DNA from: an uncultured Rhodospirillales bacterium
GTDB taxonomy: Bacteria; Pseudomonadota; Alphaproteobacteria; Acetobacterales; Acetobacteraceae
Direction of reading: 5' to 3'
NCBI GenBank assembly: GCA_903844135.1
Contig: CAIMSN010000103.1
Coordinates: forward strand, 27,935 to 91,934
DNA length: 64,000 nt
Shown: positions 7,716 to 16,661 of the stretch, in pieces
Layout: every line of letters starts with the position of its first letter
Position numbering within the stretch: the stretch's first letter is position 1
Position numbers and translations under genes: made by a program
Notes under the pieces: generated by a model
Database searches by the model: none
Seen by the model: only the letters and a program-made list of their open reading frames with translations
Told to the model about the DNA's origin: nothing

Positions 7716-7997
7716 TCAGGTGTGGATCGACGACGCGGGCTGATGCGGCACGAAATGCACGATCGCGCTCCAGGTAATCGGATGCCCGGCTGGGAGAGGA
7801 GCCGCCCCCGCATCCTCCCTGTCGCGTGTGCACACAGTTCGCACTGACTGTCGGAGAATATGCTTCGCGCGCCGCTGCGCGAAGCTCCTGCTGACCCCGA
7901 GCTGCTGTGCGGCCTTCCGCAGGGTGACACCATGGTGATCGAGGAGTGAGACGAGCCGGCTATCCTGGTCGGCAGTCCATGTCAAAGCGCGTGGCAT
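7716..7997 (-). CDS. Small GcrA-like helix-turn-helix protein of the prophage
   Basis: A protein of 93 residues. The N-terminal half (LTWTADQDSRLVSLLDHHG, then TLRKAAQQLGVSRSFAQRRA) is a tri-helical DNA-binding domain with a Trp near the start, in the style of GcrA and SANT-like phage regulators. After a flexible linker comes PLPAGHPITWSAI, a tail common to such small prophage proteins. The ATG at 7997 is chosen because the upstream extension to 8066 would read through the promoter and inverted repeat. The palindrome at 8031-8049, just upstream, is a likely operator, possibly for this protein itself. Confidence 0.6.
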   Translation of the reverse strand: MPRALTWTADQDSRLVSLLDHHGVTLRKAAQQLGVSRSFAQRRAKHILRQSVRTVCTRDREDAGAAPLPAGHPITWSAIVHFVPHQPASSIHT

Positions 7998-8029
7998 ACG
8001 GGCACCCAAAAGAAGCTGATGACCCCCGT

Positions 8030-8058
8030 AGACTAACGAAGCGTTAGTCGCTGTACAA
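8030..8058 (-). promoter_or_regulatory. Candidate promoter with an overlapping 19-base palindromic operator
   Basis: On the minus strand a -35-like TTGTAC (8053-8058) is followed after 17 bases by a -10-like TAGTCT (8030-8035). Inside lies a perfect 8-base inverted repeat, GACTAACG and CGTTAGTC, around a 3-base centre (8031-8049), covering the spacer and -10. A repressor bound there would block the promoter. The gene controlled would be the helix-turn-helix protein starting at 7997. The palindrome is directly visible. The promoter boxes are moderate matches. Confidence 0.45.
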
Positions 8059-8201
8059 GAAAACAATCGCCCGGAATGACGATATTTTAACGTTTTTCAC
8101 TGGGGCGCGGGCTGAGCCACGGCCGCGGTGAGCCCTCTGAGCGTCCCGATCAGCACATCGGTGGAGCCATCAGAACGACCCGCAAAGCCTCCATTCCCCC
8201 C

Positions 8202-8543
8202 TCACTCTGGGGGCGACCGAAGTTCGAGCGCCGCACAGGGTGCCGAGACATTGCTGGTGAGGGCGTTATGACAGAGGCGGACAGCGTCCACGCCACACAT
8301 CTGGGACGCATTCTCATAGGCGAACTCTGTCTGGGCAGGATCGGCGCCTGGACCCTCTGCGTGATGGACCGCGCGCATGCTGGTGATACACGCTGAACTG
8401 GCTTCGTCCGGTTTCAGACGCAGGACAGTAAGGATGCGATTCAATCGGGTCCGGTCGGGCGTGACTGCTCCACTTGTCGCGCTGATCGACAGCGCAACGG
8501 CCAGAGCCCCGGCGAAGAGCCGATGCTGCCGGACGGGGGAGAC
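8202..8543 (-). CDS. Possible small secreted protein, start codon unresolved
   Basis: Downstream of the tRNA-Ser gene an open frame encodes a plausible exported protein: basic start (PVRQHR), hydrophobic core (LFAGALAVALSISATSGA) with a likely cleavage site, then about 85 residues with several Cys (SSACITS, SQMCGVDAVRLC, SAPCAALE). No ATG, GTG or TTG occurs between the tRNA end and the signal sequence. The nearest ATG in frame (8717) lies on the other side of the tRNA and cannot be the true start. It may be a gene with a lost or rare start codon, or a remnant at the prophage boundary. The bases from 8059 to 8201 show no other feature. Confidence 0.3.
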   Translation of the reverse strand, partial: VSPVRQHRLFAGALAVALSISATSGAVTPDRTRLNRILTVLRLKPDEASSACITSMRAVHHAEGPGADPAQTEFAYENASQMCGVDAVRLCHNALTSNVSAPCAALELRSPPE

Positions 8544-8557
8544 GAGGAGAGAGGCTT

Positions 8558-8650
8558 TGGCGGAGGGGATGAGATTCGAACTCACGGTACGGGTTGACCC
8601 CGTACAACGGTTTAGCAAACCGCCGCCTTCAGCCACTCGGCCACCCCTCC
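8558..8650 (-). tRNA. tRNA-Ser (anticodon GCT)
   Basis: The minus strand folds as a class II tRNA. The 7-base acceptor stem GGAGGGG pairs with CCCCTCC, the discriminator is G and CCA is encoded. A GGCCGAGTGG D-arm, an anticodon loop TTGCTAA (anticodon GCT, reading AGC/AGT) and a T-arm with GTTCGAATC are present. The long variable arm expected of tRNA-Ser (TGTACGGGGTCAACCCGTAC region) is there. Its 3' end points towards the prophage genes, so it is a natural candidate attachment site. The other att copy is outside the window. Confidence 0.95.
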
Positions 8651-8713
8651 GCCGAAGAGCGTGCTCGTCGCACGGCGTTTGCAGGGCGTTTCTACGGCTT
8701 GCAGGCCACCCCG

Positions 8714-10171
8714 TCAATCAGCCAGCAATCTCTGCCGGAGGCGCTCGTTGACCAGGGCTGGATTGCCTTTTCCCTTCATCGCCTTCATCGTTTGACCGAC
8801 GAAGAAGACGAACAGCTTGTCCTTCCCGGACCTGAATTCGGCGAGCTTGTCAGCATTTGCGTCCAGGACCGTCTCGATCGCCGCATCGATTGCACCGGTA
8901 TCGACCACTTGGCGCAAACCCTGCCTTTCCACGATCGAGCCTGCGGCCTCACCGGTCTGCACCATCGTCTCGAAGACGTCTTTGGCGATCCGCCCGTTGA
9001 TTGTGCCATCGAGCATGAGATCGAGCATCTCGCCCAGATTCCCGGCCGTGACCGGGCTATCGGCGATCGTGCGCCCGGTACGGTTCAAGGCCGCGAACAG
9101 GTCGCCGATGACCCAATTCGCCGCCAGCCGCGCATCACGGCCCTTGGCGACGGTCTCGTAGAATGCCGCGGTCGCCTGCTCTGCCACGAGCACGGACGCG
9201 TCGTAGTCCGGGATCCCGTAATCCCGCACGAAACGCGCCCGTTTGGCATCCGGCAACTCCGGCAGGTCGGCCTTGAGCGCGGCGACCCAGGCCTCGTCAA
9301 GCACCAGCGGCAGCAAATCCGGATCCGGGAAATACCGGTAGTCGTGCGCGTCCTCCTTAGATCGCATCGACCTGGTCTCGCCACGGTGCGGATCGAACAG
9401 CCTGGTCTCCTGATCGACCACGCCCCCGCTCTCCCAAACGGCGATCTGCCGCCGCGCCTCGACTTCGACCGCCTGGGTCACGAACCTGATCGAATTGACG
9501 TTCTTGATCTCGCAACGGGTCCGGAACGGCTCTCCCGCCTTCCGCACCGAGACGTTCACGTCGGCACGCAGGGACCCCTCCTCCATGTTGCCGTCGCAGG
9601 TTCCAAGATAGCGCAATATCGTCCGCAACTTGCGCACATACGCGCCAGCCTCTTCCGGGCTGCGCATATCCGGCTCGCTGACGATCTCCATCAGCGCGAC
9701 CCCGGCGCGGTTGAGATCGATATACGACCGGGAAGGATCCTGGTCATGCAGGGACTTTCCGGCATCCTGCTCCAGATGCAGCCGCGTCACACCGATCGTG
9801 CGTCGGCTGCCATCTGTCAGTTCGATCTCGATCGTGCCTGCGCCGACGATCGGATGGCTGAACTGGCTGATCTGATACCCGGCCGGAAGATCGGCGTAGA
9901 AGTAGTTCTTTCGATCGAATGTGCTCACGAGGTTGACATGCGCCTTGAGCCCGAGGCCGGTCCTGACCGCCTGCGCGACGCAAACCTCGTTGATCACCGG
10001 CAACATGCCCGGAAATGCCGCGTCAACCAGACTGACATGCGTATTCGGCTCGCCGCCATAGGTCGCGGACGCGCCGGAGAACAGTTTCGCGTGACTCACC
10101 ACCTGCGCATGCACCTCAAGCCCGACCACCAGCTCCCACGGGCCGGTGTTGCCCTCGATCAGATAACTCAT
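8714..10171 (-). CDS. gatB: Asp/Glu-tRNA(Asn/Gln) amidotransferase subunit B
   Basis: Last gene of the gatCAB operon, 485 residues, the usual length. GatB binds the mischarged Glu-tRNA(Gln) or Asp-tRNA(Asn), activates it with ATP and accepts ammonia from GatA. Visible family signatures are [13 protein letters not shown] at the start, the cradle-domain segment [38 protein letters not shown] and [13 protein letters not shown]. The C-terminal helical YqeY-like tail ([21 protein letters not shown] onwards) binds tRNA. The start overlaps the gatA stop by ATGA, indicating translational coupling. Presence of GatCAB suggests that the cell lacks a direct GlnRS or AsnRS route, as is usual in alphaproteobacteria. 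Confidence 0.97.
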   Translation of the reverse strand: MSYLIEGNTGPWELVVGLEVHAQVVSHAKLFSGASATYGGEPNTHVSLVDAAFPGMLPVINEVCVAQAVRTGLGLKAHVNLVSTFDRKNYFYADLPAGYQISQFSHPIVGAGTIEIELTDGSRRTIGVTRLHLEQDAGKSLHDQDPSRSYIDLNRAGVALMEIVSEPDMRSPEEAGAYVRKLRTILRYLGTCDGNMEEGSLRADVNVSVRKAGEPFRTRCEIKNVNSIRFVTQAVEVEARRQIAVWESGGVVDQETRLFDPHRGETRSMRSKEDAHDYRYFPDPDLLPLVLDEAWVAALKADLPELPDAKRARFVRDYGIPDYDASVLVAEQATAAFYETVAKGRDARLAANWVIGDLFAALNRTGRTIADSPVTAGNLGEMLDLMLDGTINGRIAKDVFETMVQTGEAAGSIVERQGLRQVVDTGAIDAAIETVLDANADKLAEFRSGKDKLFVFFVGQTMKAMKGKGNPALVNERLRQRLLAD

Positions 10172-11664
10172 GACCCCACCCCCGCCCGGACCGCCGGTAG
10201 GTGCGTGAAGGCGGCCGCCTTTTCCAGCGCCGACCCCAGCGCGAAAAGCAACTCCTCGTCGAATGGCCGACCCAGCAACTGAAGCCCGAGCGGCAAGCCC
10301 TTTGCATCGAGACCCACCGGCACCGAAAGCCCCGGCACCCCCGCCATGCTCGCGGGCACGGTGAATATGTCGTTGAGATACATCGTCACCGGATCGTTCA
10401 TCTTCTCGCCCAACGCGAATGCGGCCGACGGCGCCGTCGGCGTCAGCAGCGCATCGACCCTCGTAAAGGCCTCGGTGAAGTCACGCAGCAGCAGGCCCCG
10501 CACCTTCTGCGCCTTCAGATAATACGCATCGTAATATCCCGACGACAGAACGTAGGTCCCGATCAGGATCCGTCGTTTCACCTCGTCGCCGAACCCGGCG
10601 GCACGCGAGCGCTCGTACAGCATGTCCAGGCTGTCCGCCTCGACCCGCTCACCGAACCTCACACCGTCGTACCGCGCCAGGTTCGAAGAGCATTCCGCAG
10701 GCGCAACTATATAGTACGTCGCCAGCCCGTATCGCGTATGCGGCAGCGACACGTCGACGATCTCGCACCCGGCATCCCGCAGCCAGGCAATGCCCTGCTG
10801 CCAGAGCGCCTCAATCTCCTGCGACATGCCGGGCGCCCGATATTCCGCCGGGATCCCGATCCGCATCCCTTTCAGGCTGCGTCCGATCGCGGCGCGATAA
10901 TCCGGCACCGGCCGGTCGACGCTCGTGCTGTCCTTGACATCGAATCCGGCCATCGATCGCAGCAGGATCGCGCAATCTTCGACGGTGCGCGCCATCGGCC
11001 CGGCTTGGTCGAGCGAACTGGCGAACGCCACCGTCCCCCAGCGACTGCAGCGCCCGTAGGTCGGCTTGATCCCGACGATCCCGCAGAAAGCGGCAGGCTG
11101 CCTGATCGACCCCCCCGTGTCGGTCCCGGTCGCGCCGAGCGCCAGCCGCGCCGCCACCGCAGATGCAGAGCCGCCGGAAGAGCCGCCCGGCACCAGAGCG
11201 GTCTCGTCTCCAGTGCGTTTCCACGGGTTTTCCACGGCGCCGAAGGCCGACGTCATGTTCGACGACCCCATGGCGAACTCGTCCAGGTTCGTCTTGCCGA
11301 GGAAGACCGCGCCATCGCGCTTCATCTGCGCCGTCACCGTGCTCTCGTAGGGCGGCACGAAGTTCTTCAGGATCCTGCTCGCAGCCGTCGTCCGCACGCC
11401 CTCGGTGCAGAACAGATCCTTGATCGCAACGGGCACACCGGACAGAGGTCCCGCGTCGCCCCGTGCGCGCGACGCATCCGAGGCCCGCGCGCTCTCGAGC
11501 GCCTGCTCACCGGTCACGGTGATGAAGGCGTTCAACCGGGGATTGAGCTGCTCGATCGCAGTCAGGTGGGCCTGCGTGAGCTCCACCGAGGAGAATGCGC
11601 CCTGTTCCAGCCCGGACAGCGCCGCCGCCAGGGTCTGCCCGGTCAGCTCCACCATGCCGGCCAT
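10168..11664 (-). CDS. gatA: Asp/Glu-tRNA(Asn/Gln) amidotransferase subunit A
   Basis: The glutaminase subunit, about 498 residues, of the amidase-signature family. The Ser-cisSer-Lys triad is visible: Lys in [13 protein letters not shown], the Ser pair in [14 protein letters not shown] and [14 protein letters not shown], followed by [17 protein letters not shown]. The ATG at 11664 overlaps the gatC stop as TGATG. A GTG one codon upstream and an ATG three codons downstream are alternatives. Gene order gatC-gatA-gatB with overlapping ends makes a single transcription unit. GatA hydrolyses glutamine and channels ammonia to GatB. Confidence 0.97.
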   Translation of the reverse strand: MAGMVELTGQTLAAALSGLEQGAFSSVELTQAHLTAIEQLNPRLNAFITVTGEQALESARASDASRARGDAGPLSGVPVAIKDLFCTEGVRTTAASRILKNFVPPYESTVTAQMKRDGAVFLGKTNLDEFAMGSSNMTSAFGAVENPWKRTGDETALVPGGSSGGSASAVAARLALGATGTDTGGSIRQPAAFCGIVGIKPTYGRCSRWGTVAFASSLDQAGPMARTVEDCAILLRSMAGFDVKDSTSVDRPVPDYRAAIGRSLKGMRIGIPAEYRAPGMSQEIEALWQQGIAWLRDAGCEIVDVSLPHTRYGLATYYIVAPAECSSNLARYDGVRFGERVEADSLDMLYERSRAAGFGDEVKRRILIGTYVLSSGYYDAYYLKAQKVRGLLLRDFTEAFTRVDALLTPTAPSAAFALGEKMNDPVTMYLNDIFTVPASMAGVPGLSVPVGLDAKGLPLGLQLLGRPFDEELLFALGSALEKAAAFTHLPAVRAGVGS

Positions 11665-11951
11665 CACTCGACGACCTTCGGCACGGAGTAGAACGACCCC
11701 GCACGGCTCGGCGCGTTCGACAGCACTGCCTCGACCTTGTCACCATCCGTGACCGCGTCGGCACGCATACGCAGCGCCGCCTGGCCAACGCCGCTGATCG
11801 GCTCCAACCCGTCGACGTCGAGTTCAGACAACTGCTCGATCCAACCGATGATATGCCCGAGTTCGCCCTGCAGGCGGGCAATATCCGTCTCCTCGATACC
11901 GAGCCGCGCCAGCCTGGCGATACGTCGTATGGTCGCGGCATCGAGCGACAT
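11664..11951 (-). CDS. gatC: Asp/Glu-tRNA(Asn/Gln) amidotransferase subunit C
   Basis: A 95-residue protein, the small belt subunit that holds GatA and GatB together. It begins [19 protein letters not shown], the N-terminal helix typical of GatC, followed by [17 protein letters not shown] helices and the motif [11 protein letters not shown] (family RxDxV..). The tail [17 protein letters not shown] is the conserved wrap segment ending FxVPKVve. The ATG at 11951 gives the normal length. The longer upstream open frame overlaps the divergent ruvX leader. It heads the gatCAB operon. Confidence 0.95.
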   Translation of the reverse strand: MSLDAATIRRIARLARLGIEETDIARLQGELGHIIGWIEQLSELDVDGLEPISGVGQAALRMRADAVTDGDKVEAVLSNAPSRAGSFYSVPKVVE

Positions 11952-12078
11952 GTTTGGGAGCTTTCGATCGTTGATGGACACACGCAGGCGCGGGACGACG
12001 GCCGATTGCGCCTGCCATGCAGCGCCGATGCCGGTTTCCCCTGGTCGCCCGGGTGCCGAAGGACCATAAACCCTGCCC

Positions 12079-12561
12079 ATGCCACTGTTCAACATGCCGC
12101 AGCTCCGCGCCCGACTGGCGCCGGACAGCAGACTGCTTGGCCTCGATCTCGGGTCCCGCGTGATCGGCGTCGCCCTTTCCGACGTCTCGCTCCTGCTCGC
12201 CTCGCCCTATGCAACTCTGCGACGCGGGAAAATGTCCAGGACCGCCGCCGATATCGCCGCAATCGCGGCCACGGAGCGCATCGGCGGCCTCGTCGTCGGC
12301 CTGCCGCTTTCTCTCGACGGCAGCTTCGGGCCCGCAGCCCAGGCGGCCCGCGACTGGCTGAGAAGCCTGTCGGACGTCACCGGGCTACCGGCCGCGCTCT
12401 GGGACGAACGACTCTCCTCGAGTGCCGTCAACCGAATGCTGATCGACGATCTCGACATGACTCGAGCCCGCCGCAGCGCCGTCGTCGACAAGCTGGCAGC
12501 CGCCTACATCCTGCAGGCCGCACTCGACGCCAGCCGCCCTGCGTCACCGACAGGCGGCTAA
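12079..12561 (+). CDS. ruvX: Holliday junction resolvase-like RNase (YqgF family)
   Basis: A 160-residue protein with an RNase H-like fold. The first catalytic Asp is in LLGLDLGSRVIGVALSD, the middle strand in GGLVVGLPLSLDG with the family Glu in WDERLSSSAVNR, and the last Asp in DKLAAAYILQAAL. In bacteria this family matures the 16S rRNA 5' end and has been proposed as an alternative Holliday junction resolvase. It is transcribed away from gatCAB with about 127 bases between the two starts, and is followed by a minus-strand tRNA-Val. Confidence 0.92.
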   Translation: MPLFNMPQLRARLAPDSRLLGLDLGSRVIGVALSDVSLLLASPYATLRRGKMSRTAADIAAIAATERIGGLVVGLPLSLDGSFGPAAQAARDWLRSLSDVTGLPAALWDERLSSSAVNRMLIDDLDMTRARRSAVVDKLAAAYILQAALDASRPASPTGG

Positions 12562-12591
12562 AAATGCAACCAAATCAGGGGGTTCGGCGGA

Positions 12592-12667
12592 TGGTGGGCG
12601 CGACAGGGATTGAACCTGTGACCCCTACCATGTCAAGGTAGTGCTACTACCGCTGAGCTACGCGCCC
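12592..12667 (-). tRNA. tRNA-Val (anticodon GAC)
   Basis: On the minus strand a 7-base acceptor stem GGGCGCG pairs with CGCGCCC, with discriminator A and encoded CCA. The D-arm is AGCTCAGCGGTAGT, the anticodon stem CTACC/GGTAG holds loop TTGACAT (anticodon GAC), and the T-arm is CAGGTTCAATCCCTG. It shares acceptor and T-arm sequence with the second tRNA-Val gene at 18722. Confidence 0.96.
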
Positions 12668-12786
12668 ATCCGCCGGCCGGTCTTCTATCCAAGCTTGCAG
12701 GCTTCCGCAACCCTCATCGGCCCCAACGCCTGGCGGTGACCAGAGCATACGGGTGACAGGATCCGCATGCGGATCGAGAATGGGCC

Positions 12787-13671
12787 ATGATACCGATCCC
12801 GCTGAGGTCCGACACCATCGAGCCGGCCGCCAGCCAGGTGCGTGTCATCCGCCCGAGCCAGCAGACCAGCCCACTTCTCGTCGCATCGCCGCATTCCGGC
12901 CGCGACTATCCCGACCATTTCGTCACCGCGTCCCGGCTCGACCGGCACATGCTGCGACGGAGCGAGGATTGCTTCGTCGACGAACTCCTGGGTGGAGCCG
13001 CCAGCCACGGAATCCCGCTCCTGCTGGCCGATTTCCCGCGCGCCTATTGCGACGTGAACCGTGAGCAGTGGGAACTCGATCCGACCATGTTCGTCGAGAC
13101 CCTGCCCGCCTGGTGCAATACCCGCACCGCCCGCGTCGGCGCAGGCTTCGGGACGATCGCCAAACTGGTCTCGTCCGGCCAGCCGATCTACGCTGGCAAG
13201 TTACATTTCGTCGACGCGGAAGCCCGCATCCGGGCCTGCTGGCAACCCTATCACGCGGCTCTCGCCGACCTGATCGAGCAGACCAGGATGCAATTTAGTC
13301 TGTCCGTTCTGCTCGACTGCCATTCCATGCCGAGCGACGACGACGCGACGAGCCAGGGCGATCCCGATTTCGTCCTGGGCGACGCATACGGCAGCGCATG
13401 CGATCCCGTCATCACCAGAACCGCGCATCGCTTCCTCGAGGGAGCCGGGTATCGGGTGCGTCGGAACGATCCCTACGCGGGCGGCTATGTCACGCGCCAT
13501 TATGGTCGTCCCCGCTCCGGGTGCCATGCCCTGCAGATCGAAATTGCCCGCCGCCTCTATGTCGACCAGCGGGCCTATCGGAAACTTGCCGATTTCGACC
13601 GGATCGAAGCGCTTCTTTCCGGCCTCCTGGTCACGCTACGGGAGGCCGCGACGGCCCTCGCAACGGGCTGA
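12787..13671 (+). CDS. N-formylglutamate amidohydrolase family protein
   Basis: A 294-residue zinc-hydrolase-like protein of the N-formylglutamate deformylase (HutG/FGase) family. Diagnostic segments are LLVASPHSGRDYPDHF (metal-binding His), AYCDVNREQWELDP, VLLDCHSMPS (second His region) and NDPYAGGYVTRHYG near the C-terminus. HutG-type enzymes cleave N-formylglutamate to formate and glutamate, the last step of one histidine degradation route. No other hut genes are near, so the substrate is uncertain. Many alphaproteobacteria carry stand-alone paralogues. The start ATG at 12787 gives a short leader before the conserved core. Confidence 0.88.
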   Translation: MIPIPLRSDTIEPAASQVRVIRPSQQTSPLLVASPHSGRDYPDHFVTASRLDRHMLRRSEDCFVDELLGGAASHGIPLLLADFPRAYCDVNREQWELDPTMFVETLPAWCNTRTARVGAGFGTIAKLVSSGQPIYAGKLHFVDAEARIRACWQPYHAALADLIEQTRMQFSLSVLLDCHSMPSDDDATSQGDPDFVLGDAYGSACDPVITRTAHRFLEGAGYRVRRNDPYAGGYVTRHYGRPRSGCHALQIEIARRLYVDQRAYRKLADFDRIEALLSGLLVTLREAATALATG

Positions 13672-13674
13672 GAC

Positions 13675-13702
13675 AAAAAAAAGGCGGTGCCGAAGCACCG
13701 CC
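13675..13702 (-). terminator. Rho-independent terminator of small RNA copy 1
   Basis: A perfect stem GGCGGTGC with GCACCGCC (13683-13690 with 13695-13702) around the stable tetraloop sequence, followed on the minus strand by eight T (13675-13682). On the plus strand it is followed by AAGTTTA, so it functions only leftwards, although both neighbouring protein genes run rightwards. Confidence 0.85.
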
Positions 13703-13756
13703 AAGTTTAGGGAGGAAACGTCCAAGAAGCAGCGCGCCAAAGCAGCGCCGCTGGAT
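13675..13756 (-). ncRNA. Candidate small RNA with a CUCCC motif between two hairpins (copy 1)
   Basis: Minus-strand transcript in an otherwise gene-free gap between two plus-strand genes. In order: a hairpin AGCGGCGC-loop-GCGCGCT (one bulged G), a single-stranded stretch containing GACGTTTCCTCCCTAAACTT, and a perfect 8-base-pair terminator stem followed by eight T. The linker motif is shared, 17 of 20 bases, with the second candidate near 58150. Two stem-loops flanking an anti-Shine-Dalgarno-like CCUCC motif is the architecture known for alphaproteobacterial CcsR/cuckoo RNAs. The 5' end near 13755 is inferred from promoter spacing. No minus-strand protein gene could use this terminator. Confidence 0.65.
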
Positions 13757-13760
13757 CCTT

Positions 13761-13788
13761 CCTACATCGCCCGAACCCCGACGGTCAA
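13761..13788 (-). promoter_or_regulatory. Candidate promoter of small RNA copy 1
   Basis: A good -35 element TTGACC (minus strand, 13783-13788) is followed after 16 bases by TGTAGG (13761-13766), a weak -10. This would start transcription near 13755, giving a transcript of about 80 bases ending at the terminator. Only the -35 is convincing by eye. Confidence 0.4.
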
Positions 13789-13876
13789 TAAGTTTTTGCG
13801 CTGCACAAAATCGCGAGCCAGCGATTTTTTCCTTGTGCTTAACCCGACCTTAAACCGCCGGCTCTACGCTCGCCGC

Positions 13877-14683
13877 ATGACCTACCGGACCGTCGCCCTT
13901 GTCCCGATCCTGCTCTGGCTCGCCACGTCGATCTCGCCCGCGGCCGCCGGCTCCGGCGACGGTCTGCTCTGTCAGGCCGCGACCAGCCGCGCAGAACGCT
14001 CATCCGGGGTGCCGGACCAACTGCTCGGAGCGATCAGCCGGGTCGAGAGCGGTCGCCTCGATCCCGAAACAGGCACCCTCAGGGCCTGGCCCTGGACCAT
14101 CAACGCCCAAGGCGTCGGCCATTTCTACGAGACCAAAGCGGATGCCGTCGCAGCGGTGCGCGCGTTCCAGGCAGCCGGGATCAGGTCGATCGATGTCGGC
14201 TGCGCCCAGATCAACCTGATGTTCCATCCGGACGGCTTCGCCTCCCTCGACCAGGCTTTCGATCCGCTCGCCAACGCCACCTTCGCCGCGCAATTCCTGA
14301 CCGACCTGTTCCATCAGACCGGAAGCTGGCCGCATGCCGCCGCCGCCTATCACTCGCAGACCCCAGATCTCGGCAGCGACTACCAGCGCAAGGTGCTGGA
14401 CGTGTGGGCGCAGCCGGTCGACCGTCCCGCCGATACGGAGGGCCGCCCGTCGACCGGCGCCAGGCGCGCCGGCGCCGCCGGCACGATCGCGCAGGACCGC
14501 ACGGCAGGGAGCGCCGTGTCGGCGCCGTTCGGAAACCGACCCCTCGGCGGCTTTGGTCACATCATCCGCAACGGCCCGATCACGGCGCCGCCAGTCGGCG
14601 GAATCGGCGTCGTTCCGGGGAGTCTCGCCGCCTATCGCGCCCGCCCGGTCGCACTGGCGTCGATGCCGATACCGCCATCTTGA
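13877..14683 (+). CDS. Secreted lytic transglycosylase (SLT-like)
   Basis: A 268-residue exported protein. A signal peptide is clear ([20 protein letters not shown], cleavage near AAAGS). The goose-lysozyme-like SLT domain has the catalytic Glu in [14 protein letters not shown], then [29 protein letters not shown] and [15 protein letters not shown], all typical of the family. The last 90 residues are Gly, Ala and Pro rich and probably disordered. It would cut peptidoglycan glycan strands in the periplasm to make space for growth or machinery. It stands alone upstream of htpG. Confidence 0.88.
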   Translation: MTYRTVALVPILLWLATSISPAAAGSGDGLLCQAATSRAERSSGVPDQLLGAISRVESGRLDPETGTLRAWPWTINAQGVGHFYETKADAVAAVRAFQAAGIRSIDVGCAQINLMFHPDGFASLDQAFDPLANATFAAQFLTDLFHQTGSWPHAAAAYHSQTPDLGSDYQRKVLDVWAQPVDRPADTEGRPSTGARRAGAAGTIAQDRTAGSAVSAPFGNRPLGGFGHIIRNGPITAPPVGGIGVVPGSLAAYRARPVALASMPIPPS

Positions 14684-14765
14684 CGCATCGCGTAGGTTCG
14701 CCTTTGTGAGCGAACAGCACGCGCTGAGCGGCGCCCGCAGCAGCAGGTCAAGAGGTCAGACGACG

Positions 14766-16658
14766 ATGAGCGATCACGCACCAGCCCAGGACCAGGCGCA
14801 CGCCGGCGAGGAGCGCCATGAATTCGGCGCCGAGGTCGGCCGCCTGCTCGACCTGGTGGTCCACGCTCTGTATTCGGAACGGGAGATCTTCCTCCGCGAA
14901 CTGGTGGCCAACGCCGCCGATGCCTCCGATCGGCGCCGCTTCGAGGCCCTGACCGACCCGTCGCGAGCCCTTCCTGACGGCGCGAAGATCCGCATCCATC
15001 CGGACAAGGAGGCCCGCCTGCTGACCGTCTCCGATGACGGCACCGGCATGAGCAGGGATGAGCTCGCCCGCAACCTCGGCACCATCGCCCGCTCGGGCAC
15101 CCGTGCCTTCGGCCAGGACATGGCCAAGCTAGAGAACGCCAAGCCGGAAGACCGCCCGAGCCTGATCGGCCAGTTCGGCGTCGGCTTCTACGCCGCCTTC
15201 ATGGTGGCCGACCGCGTCGAGGTCACGTCCCGCCGCGTCGGCGAGCAGGAAGCCTGGCGCTGGTCCTCCGAAGGACAGGGCAGCTACACCCTCGCGCCGG
15301 CCACCCGCGACCTCCCCGGCACCGACATCGTCCTGCACATCAAGTCCGATGCTGACGAGTTCCTTGAGCCCTACCGGCTCGAGACCATCGTCCGCAAATG
15401 GGCCGACCACATCACCTGGCCGATCACCATCGTTCGGGACGGCAGCGATGTGGCGGCTAACGAGGGCACCGCGCTCTGGCGCAAGGCGAAGAGCGAGATC
15501 ACCGAGGAACAATACACCGAATTCTATCAGCATATCGGCCACATGTTCGACAAGCCGTGGGCGACGCTGCACTGGCGTGCCGAAGGTACGCTCGAATTCA
15601 CCGCTCTGCTGTTCGTACCGGGCATGCGCCCGTTCGAGCCGATGGAGTCGACCCGCGAAAGCCGCGTACGACTGCATGTCCGACGCATGTTCATCACCGA
15701 CGAGGCCGCATTGCTGCCGCCCTGGCTCCGCTTCGTCCAGGGTGTGGTCGACACCGAAGACCTGCCTCTGAACGTGTCGCGTGAAATGCTGCAGGCCACG
15801 CCGGTTCTCGCCCGCATCCGCAAGGCCGTGACCAACCGCGTCATCAGCGAACTGCGCAGCAAGGCCAAGGACGCCGAGACCTATGCCGCGTTCTGGGACA
15901 ATTTCGGCCCTGTCCTGAAGGAGGGCATCTGGGAAGATCAGGATCACCGCGCGGACGTCGCCGGCCTGTCGCGCTTCCGCTCCTCGTCGGAGGCCGGGTG
16001 GGTCTCGCTGGCCGACTATGTCGGCCGCATGAAACCGGGCCAGGAAGCGATCTACTTCCTGGTCGGCGACAATCACGACGCGCTGGTCGGCAGCGCCCAG
16101 CTCGAGGGCTTCCAGGCCCGCGGCATCGAAGTGCTCCTGCTCTCTGACCAGGTCGATGCCTTCTGGCCGGAGCGTCTCGACCGCTTCGACGACAAGCCGC
16201 TCCGGAGCGTCACCCAGGGCCTGGCCGACCTATCGTCGATCCCCCTGATCGACGGTCCCTCGGGGGACGCTGCCAACGTCGACTCGCTGATCCCGGCGCT
16301 CAAGGACGCACTTGGAGATGCGATCACCGATGCGCGCACCACCGACCGTCTCGTCAACAGCGCCATGGTACTGGCCGCCTCGCAAACCGGGCCCGATCTG
16401 CAGATGCAGCGCCTGATGCGCCGCAGCGGCCAGAAAATGCCGTCCTCCGCCCCGATCCTGGAGATCAACCCGCATCATCCGCTGATCCGGGCCCTGTCCG
16501 CCCGTCTCGCCGACGGCAAGCCGATCGCCGACGCCGCCCTGACCCTGCTCGATCTTGCCAGGATCCAAGACGGCGAAGCCCCGGCTGACCCGGCCGCCTT
16601 CGCCAGACGAGTCGCCGATGCGCTGGTCGGGGCGGCGTCCTCGCCAACGGCCGACTGA
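14766..16658 (+). CDS. htpG: Chaperone HtpG (bacterial Hsp90)
   Basis: A 630-residue ATP-dependent chaperone. The N-terminal GHKL ATPase motifs are present with small substitutions: [15 protein letters not shown] (family NASDA), [13 protein letters not shown] (family DNGIGM) and [16 protein letters not shown]. The middle domain follows with [19 protein letters not shown] and [11 protein letters not shown], and the C-terminal dimerisation region ends near [11 protein letters not shown]. The ATG at 14766 is used. The open frame further upstream overlaps the previous gene in another frame. It forms a cluster with pncA and dgt (gaps of a few bases). Confidence 0.96.
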   Translation: MSDHAPAQDQAHAGEERHEFGAEVGRLLDLVVHALYSEREIFLRELVANAADASDRRRFEALTDPSRALPDGAKIRIHPDKEARLLTVSDDGTGMSRDELARNLGTIARSGTRAFGQDMAKLENAKPEDRPSLIGQFGVGFYAAFMVADRVEVTSRRVGEQEAWRWSSEGQGSYTLAPATRDLPGTDIVLHIKSDADEFLEPYRLETIVRKWADHITWPITIVRDGSDVAANEGTALWRKAKSEITEEQYTEFYQHIGHMFDKPWATLHWRAEGTLEFTALLFVPGMRPFEPMESTRESRVRLHVRRMFITDEAALLPPWLRFVQGVVDTEDLPLNVSREMLQATPVLARIRKAVTNRVISELRSKAKDAETYAAFWDNFGPVLKEGIWEDQDHRADVAGLSRFRSSSEAGWVSLADYVGRMKPGQEAIYFLVGDNHDALVGSAQLEGFQARGIEVLLLSDQVDAFWPERLDRFDDKPLRSVTQGLADLSSIPLIDGPSGDAANVDSLIPALKDALGDAITDARTTDRLVNSAMVLAASQTGPDLQMQRLMRRSGQKMPSSAPILEINPHHPLIRALSARLADGKPIADAALTLLDLARIQDGEAPADPAAFARRVADALVGAASSPTAD

Positions 16659-16661
16659 GCC

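Noticed and set aside
8202..8717. A 171-codon frame running through the tRNA-Ser gene
   Set aside because: The 5' third is tRNA sequence. Only the part downstream of the tRNA looks protein-coding, and it is reported separately at low confidence.
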